A stretch of 64,000 bases of DNA from Caldinitratiruptor microaerophilus (GTDB taxonomy: Bacteria > Bacillota > Sulfobacillia > Symbiobacteriales > ZC4RG38). The DNA lies in assembly GCF_025999835.1 (NCBI RefSeq), contig NZ_AP025628.1:1426001-1490000 (forward strand), in the 5' to 3' direction. Positions within the stretch are counted from its first letter, which is position 1. Each line of letters starts with the position of its first letter. Both the position numbers and the translations under genes were made by a program. The notes under the pieces were generated by a model. It was not told where the DNA came from. It searched no databases and saw only the letters and a list, made by a program, of their open reading frames with translations. Below, piece by piece: positions 59,777 to 64,000 of this stretch.

Positions 59777-60784
59777 TCACGCCGGCACGTGCCAGCTCTC
59801 CTTCGTCCGGTCCCGCCCCATGAGGAGTTCCAGCCCCTCGGCGGGCGATTCCCCTTCGAAGAGAACGGCATGCACCCGCTCGGTGATCGGCATCTCCACC
59901 CCCACCTCCCGGGCGAGCTGCACGGCGGCGCGGGCGGTGGGCACGCCCTCGACGGTCCCGAGCGTCCGCAGCGCGGCCTCGGCCGCCTCCCCTCGCCCGA
60001 TGGCCAGGCCAAGGCGGCGGTTGCGGCTGAGGTCGCCGGTGCAGGTCAGCACCAGGTCACCGACGCCGGAGAGCCCGGCGAAGGTGAGCGGGCTGGCCCC
60101 CAGGGCGACGCCCAGGCGGCCGATCTCCGCCATGCCCCGGGTGATGAGCGCGGCCCGGGCGTTCTCGCCGGCGCCCAGGCCGTCGCTGATCCCCACCCCG
60201 ATGGCGATCACGTTCTTCAGCGCGCCGCCCAGCTCCACCCCGAGGACGTCGTCGTGGGTGTAGACCCTGAGGCGCGGGCCCATGAAAGCGTGCTGCCAGG
60301 CGGCGGCCACCGCGGGGTCGCCGGCGGCCACCACGGTGGCGGCGGGGAGGCGGCGGGCGACCTCGACGGCGAAGTTCGGGCCGGAGAGGACGGCGAGGCG
60401 GCCCTCCACCTCGGGGAGCTCGTCGAGGATGACCTGGCTCATCCGCAGGTGGGTCTCCGGCTCCAGGCCCTTGGTGATCGACAGTACGAGGGCCCCGGGC
60501 GGCAGGTGCGCCCGGATCGCCCGGCACGTGTCCCGCAGGCCCCGGCTGGCGCTGCCCAGGATGACGAGGTCGGCGTGGTCGAGGGCCTCCTCGGGGGTGG
60601 GGAACGCCTCGACGCCGTCCGGCAGCGGAGCGCCCGGCAGGTGGCGCGGGTTCGTGCGGGTGCGGCGGAAGACGTCCACGTCTTCCGGGCGCCGCAGCCA
60701 GAGCCGGACCGCGTGACCGTTCTCGGCGAGGGGGACGGCCAGCGCGGTGCCCCACTGGCCGGCGGGGACGATGGCGACGCGCAT
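59777..60784 (-). CDS. gpsA: Glycerol-3-phosphate dehydrogenase [NAD(P)+]
   Basis: 335 residues from ATG 60784. The family marks are VLSITKGLEPET, LSGPNFAVEVARR, VELGGALKNVIAIGVG with the catalytic Lys, and LSGVGDLVLTCTGDLSRNRR. The enzyme makes sn-glycerol-3-phosphate from dihydroxyacetone phosphate for phospholipid synthesis. The nucleotide-binding loop reads VPAGQWGTAL instead of the usual GAGxWGTAL, so the first glycine of the Rossmann motif is Pro. It follows plsY, the next enzyme in the same pathway. Confidence 0.93.
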   Translation of the reverse strand: MRVAIVPAGQWGTALAVPLAENGHAVRLWLRRPEDVDVFRRTRTNPRHLPGAPLPDGVEAFPTPEEALDHADLVILGSASRGLRDTCRAIRAHLPPGALVLSITKGLEPETHLRMSQVILDELPEVEGRLAVLSGPNFAVEVARRLPAATVVAAGDPAVAAAWQHAFMGPRLRVYTHDDVLGVELGGALKNVIAIGVGISDGLGAGENARAALITRGMAEIGRLGVALGASPLTFAGLSGVGDLVLTCTGDLSRNRRLGLAIGRGEAAEAALRTLGTVEGVPTARAAVQLAREVGVEMPITERVHAVLFEGESPAEGLELLMGRDRTKESWHVPA

Positions 60785-60857
60785 CGGCAAGGAAGGGATC
60801 AACTCCCGGGTGAATGCGAAGTCGGCAAGGGGATGGGGGGCCCGGGGGCGGGGCCGG

Positions 60858-61448
60858 TCAGGCGGCTCGCTCGCCGAAGCGGCGCTCGGTACCGGCGAGA
60901 AGCCGCTGGACGTTGCCACGGTGCCGCCACAAGACGATGGCGCCGGCAATGGCGGCCGTCAGCTTGTGCGGCAGCGGTGCGGTCGCCGCGATCCACGACG
61001 CCAGCGCCAGGGTACCGGCGATGGAGCCCAGGGAGACGTAGCGGGTCGGCACGATGAAGGCGGCGGCCACGAGCACCGCCACTCCCACCGCGGCGGGGTG
61101 GAGCACGAGGAGCGCGCCCGCGCCGGTGGCGACCGACTTGCCGCCCCGGAAGCCGAGCCACGCCGGCCAGGAGTGTCCCAGGACGGCGCCCAGGCCGGCG
61201 GCGGCGTAGCCCCACTCCCCGCCCAGGCGGAGGCCCAGGTAGGCGGCGAGGAAGCCCTTCAGGGCGTCCAGCGCCACGGTGAGGAGGGCCGGGCCGAGCC
61301 CCAGCGTGCGGGCGACGTTGGTCGCCCCGGTGGCGCCGCTGCCGTGCCGGCGGACGTCCACGCCGCGGAGGCGGCCCAGGAGGTAGCCGAAGGGAACCGA
61401 GCCGAGGAGGTAACCCAGGACGCCGGCGTACAGCCAGACGGTGTGCAA
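60858..61448 (-). CDS. plsY: Glycerol-3-phosphate acyltransferase PlsY
   Basis: 196 residues from TTG 61448 with GGGAGGAACG upstream. About five membrane helices; [31 protein letters not shown] and [19 protein letters not shown] are the three PlsY motifs. It transfers acyl groups from acyl phosphate to glycerol-3-phosphate. The gpsA start lies 73 bp downstream; the pair forms one operon. Confidence 0.95.
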   Translation of the reverse strand: MHTVWLYAGVLGYLLGSVPFGYLLGRLRGVDVRRHGSGATGATNVARTLGLGPALLTVALDALKGFLAAYLGLRLGGEWGYAAAGLGAVLGHSWPAWLGFRGGKSVATGAGALLVLHPAAVGVAVLVAAAFIVPTRYVSLGSIAGTLALASWIAATAPLPHKLTAAIAGAIVLWRHRGNVQRLLAGTERRFGERAA

Positions 61449-61637
61449 CGCTCGTTCCTCCCGGTGTTCCGGATCGTCTGCTGATTCGCCAGTGACAGGC
61501 GCGTTCCTGCCGGACCACGCGGGCGCCCGGCGCGGGTGCCGCGGACCGGCCTGCGTCCGCAAGTAGTATAGTCGGTTCGTGAGGGTGCCGGAAGAGGGCC
61601 GAGCGAGCACGAACGCAGCGCCCCTGTCGGCCGGTGG
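61449..61637. other. Intergenic, upstream of plsY
   Basis: TATACT on the reverse strand (61565-61570) is a possible -10 for plsY-gpsA, with no good -35. No gene is seen. Confidence 0.35.
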
Positions 61638-63011
61638 CTAGTCGCTGTGAAGCTCCGAGGCCGTGCGGGCGCCCGCGCCGCGGGCGGCGGCCACCCCGGC
61701 TGCGCCCGCCGTGGCCGCGGGCGGGGTGGAGCGCCAGAAGTCGAGGAAGAAGACGGTGAACACGCCCGCCATGGCCCCCAGCACGCCGGCCAGGGCCACG
61801 TTCAGGGCCTTGCGCGGCGCCACGGGCCGGCGGGGCGGGATCGCCTCGCCGGCGACGGTGAGGGTCGTCTCCGCGATCCGGGCCGCCTCGCTGATGCGGC
61901 TCTCCTGGTACTTCTGGGTGAAGGCCTTGATGGCTTGCTTCGAGATGTCGACCTGCGTCTGGAGCTGCTCCTGAGCAGTCTGCTTCTCCGCCAGCTCGGC
62001 CCGCAGGGTTTCCAGCTCTTTCTCGGTGCGGGCGATGGCCTCCTGGAGCGCCGCCTGCTCGGCCCGCAGCTGGGCGAGGGCGACCTCCTTCGCCGACAGG
62101 ACCTTGGCGGCCTCGACCCAGGCCGGGTTGATCTCCTCCGAGTCGAGCTTCAGGCCGCTCAGCCGGGCGATGTCGGTCCGGCCCAGCTCGGCGGCGAGCT
62201 GCTGGAGGTACGGGTCGTCCACGATGCGCCGCGTGGTGGTGAGCTTGGGGACGAGGGCGGCGACCTGCGCCCGGGCCTGGTCGACCTCGGCGGCGGCGGC
62301 GCGGATGCCGACGGCCAGGTCGGTCTGGCGGGCCTTGTACCGGGCCAGGAGGTCGACCTTGGCCTCGACCTCCTTCGACAGCTCGTCCACCCCGCGCGGC
62401 TGCTGGAGGAAGGCCTTGAGCCGGTCCAGGGCCTGCTGGAGGTTCTGCTGCTCGGCCTCGATCTGATCCCGGATGAACTCTGTCGAGCGCTCAAACCGCC
62501 CCCGGGTCAGGACGTTGACGTGCTCCAGGTAGCGCTGCACCAGGGTGTTGGCGATGCGCGCCGCGCGTTCGGGGTCCGTGTCCCGCACGGCGATCTGGAT
62601 GAGGTTCGTGTCTTTCGGGACGGTGGCCTTGATCTTGCCGGCCAGGTCGGCCTTCGTCATGTTGAGTTTCAGGTCGTCGATGACCCGGGCCAGCACGGCG
62701 GAGTTCGTCACCTGCTGGCGGAAGGTCTCCAGGGTCATCTCCGGGTAGGGTGCCAGGCGTTCCAGGACCGACTGCACGCCCTGCCCGCTGGGCGGCCACT
62801 CACCCGGCGGGAGATTGACGAGGAAGGTGGGCGGAGCGCTCCTGGACGGGAGGTTAACCAGGAGGGTGGTCGTCGCCTCGTAGGTGGGCGCGAGGACGAA
62901 GAAGCTCACCACCCCGCTGACGAGCATGGCGACGGCCGTGATGGCGGCGATGAGCCACTTGCCCTGCCAGAGGACCTCGATCAGGTGCCGGAGGTCGATC
63001 TCGTCTTCCAT
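61638..63011 (-). CDS. Wzz/chain-length determinant protein
   Basis: 457 residues from ATG 63011. The first membrane helix is LIAAITAVAMLVSGVVSFFV (about 20-40); a long periplasm/outside-type coiled-coil domain (about 170-390; EAEQQNLQQALDRLKAFLQQ) follows; then the Pro-rich motif IPPRRPVAPRKALNVALAG and a second membrane helix near the C-terminus. This is the Wzz/BY-kinase-adaptor (PCP) fold that sets polymer length in Wzx/Wzy systems. No tyrosine kinase domain is attached. It is 23 kb from the polysaccharide cluster. Confidence 0.9.
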   Translation of the reverse strand: MEDEIDLRHLIEVLWQGKWLIAAITAVAMLVSGVVSFFVLAPTYEATTTLLVNLPSRSAPPTFLVNLPPGEWPPSGQGVQSVLERLAPYPEMTLETFRQQVTNSAVLARVIDDLKLNMTKADLAGKIKATVPKDTNLIQIAVRDTDPERAARIANTLVQRYLEHVNVLTRGRFERSTEFIRDQIEAEQQNLQQALDRLKAFLQQPRGVDELSKEVEAKVDLLARYKARQTDLAVGIRAAAAEVDQARAQVAALVPKLTTTRRIVDDPYLQQLAAELGRTDIARLSGLKLDSEEINPAWVEAAKVLSAKEVALAQLRAEQAALQEAIARTEKELETLRAELAEKQTAQEQLQTQVDISKQAIKAFTQKYQESRISEAARIAETTLTVAGEAIPPRRPVAPRKALNVALAGVLGAMAGVFTVFFLDFWRSTPPAATAGAAGVAAARGAGARTASELHSD

Positions 63012-63648
63012 CCGCGGGGCTTCATCCTTTCTCCACGGGGCGCTCACGGCCCGCGCCCCCCGGGGGCGCGGCGCCCCGTGCGCATCGGGATCGTAGATCA
63101 GGGCTTCATTCGCTTCAGTGGGTCGGAATTCCTGGTCGGGCAGGGAATGGCTCAGACCGGAGCGGGCCGGGTCGGACTGCCCTGACCATGCGCGGATGCC
63201 ATGAGTGCCTGCGGAATCCTGTGGCGCCACGGGAAATCCCCGTCTCAGAGAGCCCGAGTGGGGGAGCGCATTCCGCCAGACGGAACAAAACGCACATCTT
63301 GACCCTTGGAAGCTGACTTTGCGTGTCAAGATCTGCGGCCCGGGGCCCGCGCAAGGCATCGAACACCGAAGGTTTGGCGGCTGGGTGGGCCCAGGTTGAC
63401 CATAATCTGGCGCTATGTCGACGCCGTCGGGGCCGTGAGCGGCGCAAAACGCAAAAGGTGATAGGGGAAGGTGGATCTTACCTGTCAGCTCATGCGTCTG
63501 GCGGCGACGAGCATCAAGGACAGCCAGCCCTCACCCGGACGCCACGGCCCCGTTGCGGGGGAGGCCGCGGAGTCCCTACAATGCACGGCAGATGAGGCTG
63601 TCCAGTTCCGCCGGCCGCCGGACGCCGGCGTGTTGGAGGTCGTGAACC
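63012..63648. other. Intergenic region with inverted repeats
   Basis: No gene is recognised over ~640 bp. A 17-bp palindrome GCGCCCCC-C-GGGGGCGC (63053-63069) sits 42 bp upstream of the wzz start, and ATCTTGAC/GTCAAGAT (63296-63303 and 63325-63332) form an inverted repeat with a 21-bp spacer. Confidence 0.5.
63553..63582 (+). promoter_or_regulatory. Candidate promoter of the zinc ribbon gene
   Basis: TTGCGG (63553-63558), 18 bp, TACAAT (63577-63582); the -10 is near consensus. The gene starts 66 bp further on. Confidence 0.5.
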
Positions 63649-63846
63649 GTGCCCCTGTACGAGTTCCGCTGCGATACCTGCGCCGAGACCTTCACCCGGC
63701 TGATCTCGTGGGACCGCCGGGGCGACGTCCGCTGCCCCCACTGCGGCGGTGCCGTGCGGCAGCTGCTGAGCACGTTCAGCACGGCCGGGACCCAGTCCGG
63801 GGGCGAGTCCCCCGGAGGCGGGTGCTGTGGTGGGTCGTGCGGCTGA
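63649..63846 (+). CDS. Small FmdB-family zinc ribbon protein
   Basis: 65 residues from GTG 63649 (TGGAGGTCG upstream). MPLYEFRCDTCAETFTRLIS and DVRCPHCGG are the CxxC...CxxC zinc ribbon of the FmdB/putative regulatory protein family, followed by a Gly/Ser/Cys-rich tail (GGGCCGGSCG). The function of the family is unclear; despite the name, formamidase regulation is known only in one case. Single gene with its own terminator. Confidence 0.9.
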   Translation: MPLYEFRCDTCAETFTRLISWDRRGDVRCPHCGGAVRQLLSTFSTAGTQSGGESPGGGCCGGSCG

Positions 63847-63857
63847 AGCGTCTCCTG

Positions 63858-63882
63858 AACCGGGCCGGTCGGCCCGGTTTTC
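63858..63882 (+). terminator. Terminator behind the zinc ribbon gene
   Basis: AACCGGGCC (63858-63866) pairs with GGCCCGGTT (63871-63879) around a GGTC loop, followed by TTCC. It starts 12 bp after the stop codon. Confidence 0.8.
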
Positions 63883-63943
63883 CACTTCCGCCGGCACCTG
63901 AGGCTACTGACCTGCCCGGCGCCGCAACGACCTCGACGGCTAT

Positions 63944-63972
63944 GCGGGCCCTCCCCACCGGGCCCGCCTTTT
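63944..63972 (+). terminator. Second hairpin with T-run
   Basis: GCGGGCCC (63944-63951) pairs with GGGCCCGC (63960-63967) over an 8-nt loop, then CTTTT. It may end transcription as a back-up or serve a gene beyond the window. Confidence 0.65.
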
Positions 63973-64000
63973 CGCGCGACCGGCAGGATTCTCGCATTCG

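Noticed and set aside
63380-63420. TTGACC around 63397 as a promoter
   Set aside because: No acceptable -10 at 16-18 bp; the TTGCGG/TACAAT pair nearer the gene fits better.

Overview
The window looks like chromosome from a high-GC, probably thermophilic, Gram-positive (Symbiobacterium/Clostridia-like) bacterium. This is inferred from the very GC-rich housekeeping genes, strong AGGAGG-type ribosome sites with many GTG/TTG starts, a BirA-controlled bioY-thiolase pair like the Bacillus yhfUTS regulon, and a plsY-gpsA block of Firmicute type. No rRNA, tRNA or CRISPR array was recognised.

Layout. 0-5.8 kb: the 5' end of cheW, a soluble chemoreceptor with two signalling tips, a divergent pair of Xre regulators (one LexA/CI-like) and an orphan gene. 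5.8-13.0 kb: a 7.2 kb nest of two copies of one Tn7/Tn5053-like DDE element (DUF6431-like protein, transposase, AAA ATPase, 108-aa protein). Copy 2 sits inside the transposase gene of copy 1 in opposite orientation, with a 5-bp target duplication. Copy 1 is bounded by two truncated genes with no matching duplication. 13.0-15.3 kb: a truncated thiolase, bioY under a BirA box, and a Uma2 nuclease. 15.8-17.7 kb: a lower-GC two-gene unit, a ComEC-like metallo-beta-lactamase protein with a C-terminal domain resembling the CBASS AGS-C sensor, plus a membrane protein. This is the best candidate for an undescribed system. 18.2-19.0 kb: transposon relics.

19.0-38.5 kb is an extracellular polysaccharide locus of Wzx/Wzy type: manC, rmlA/B/C (no rmlD seen), a nucleotide-sugar dehydrogenase, a CapD/PglF-like dehydratase, a DegT aminotransferase, a WecA/TagO-like initiating transferase, several glycosyltransferases (one broken), an O-antigen ligase/polymerase-like protein and a flippase. 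The matching chain-length regulator lies far away at 61.6-63.0 kb.

38.5-50 kb is a scrapyard of partial duplications around a zinc-type (CZB) chemoreceptor: three copies of a copper-amine-oxidase-like domain, three VOC genes (one intact), twin PIN toxins, VapBC and HicAB modules, a 374-bp direct repeat, and short pieces of the neighbouring TPR and chemoreceptor genes. 49.7-59.2 kb carries a DUF4143-type ATPase, a TPR protein, a second Uma2 gene and a SNF2 helicase-SWIM zinc-finger pair. 59.8-64 kb holds gpsA, plsY, the Wzz-like gene and a small FmdB-type zinc ribbon gene with two terminators behind it.

All functions are read from translated sequence and family knowledge; no database search was run.
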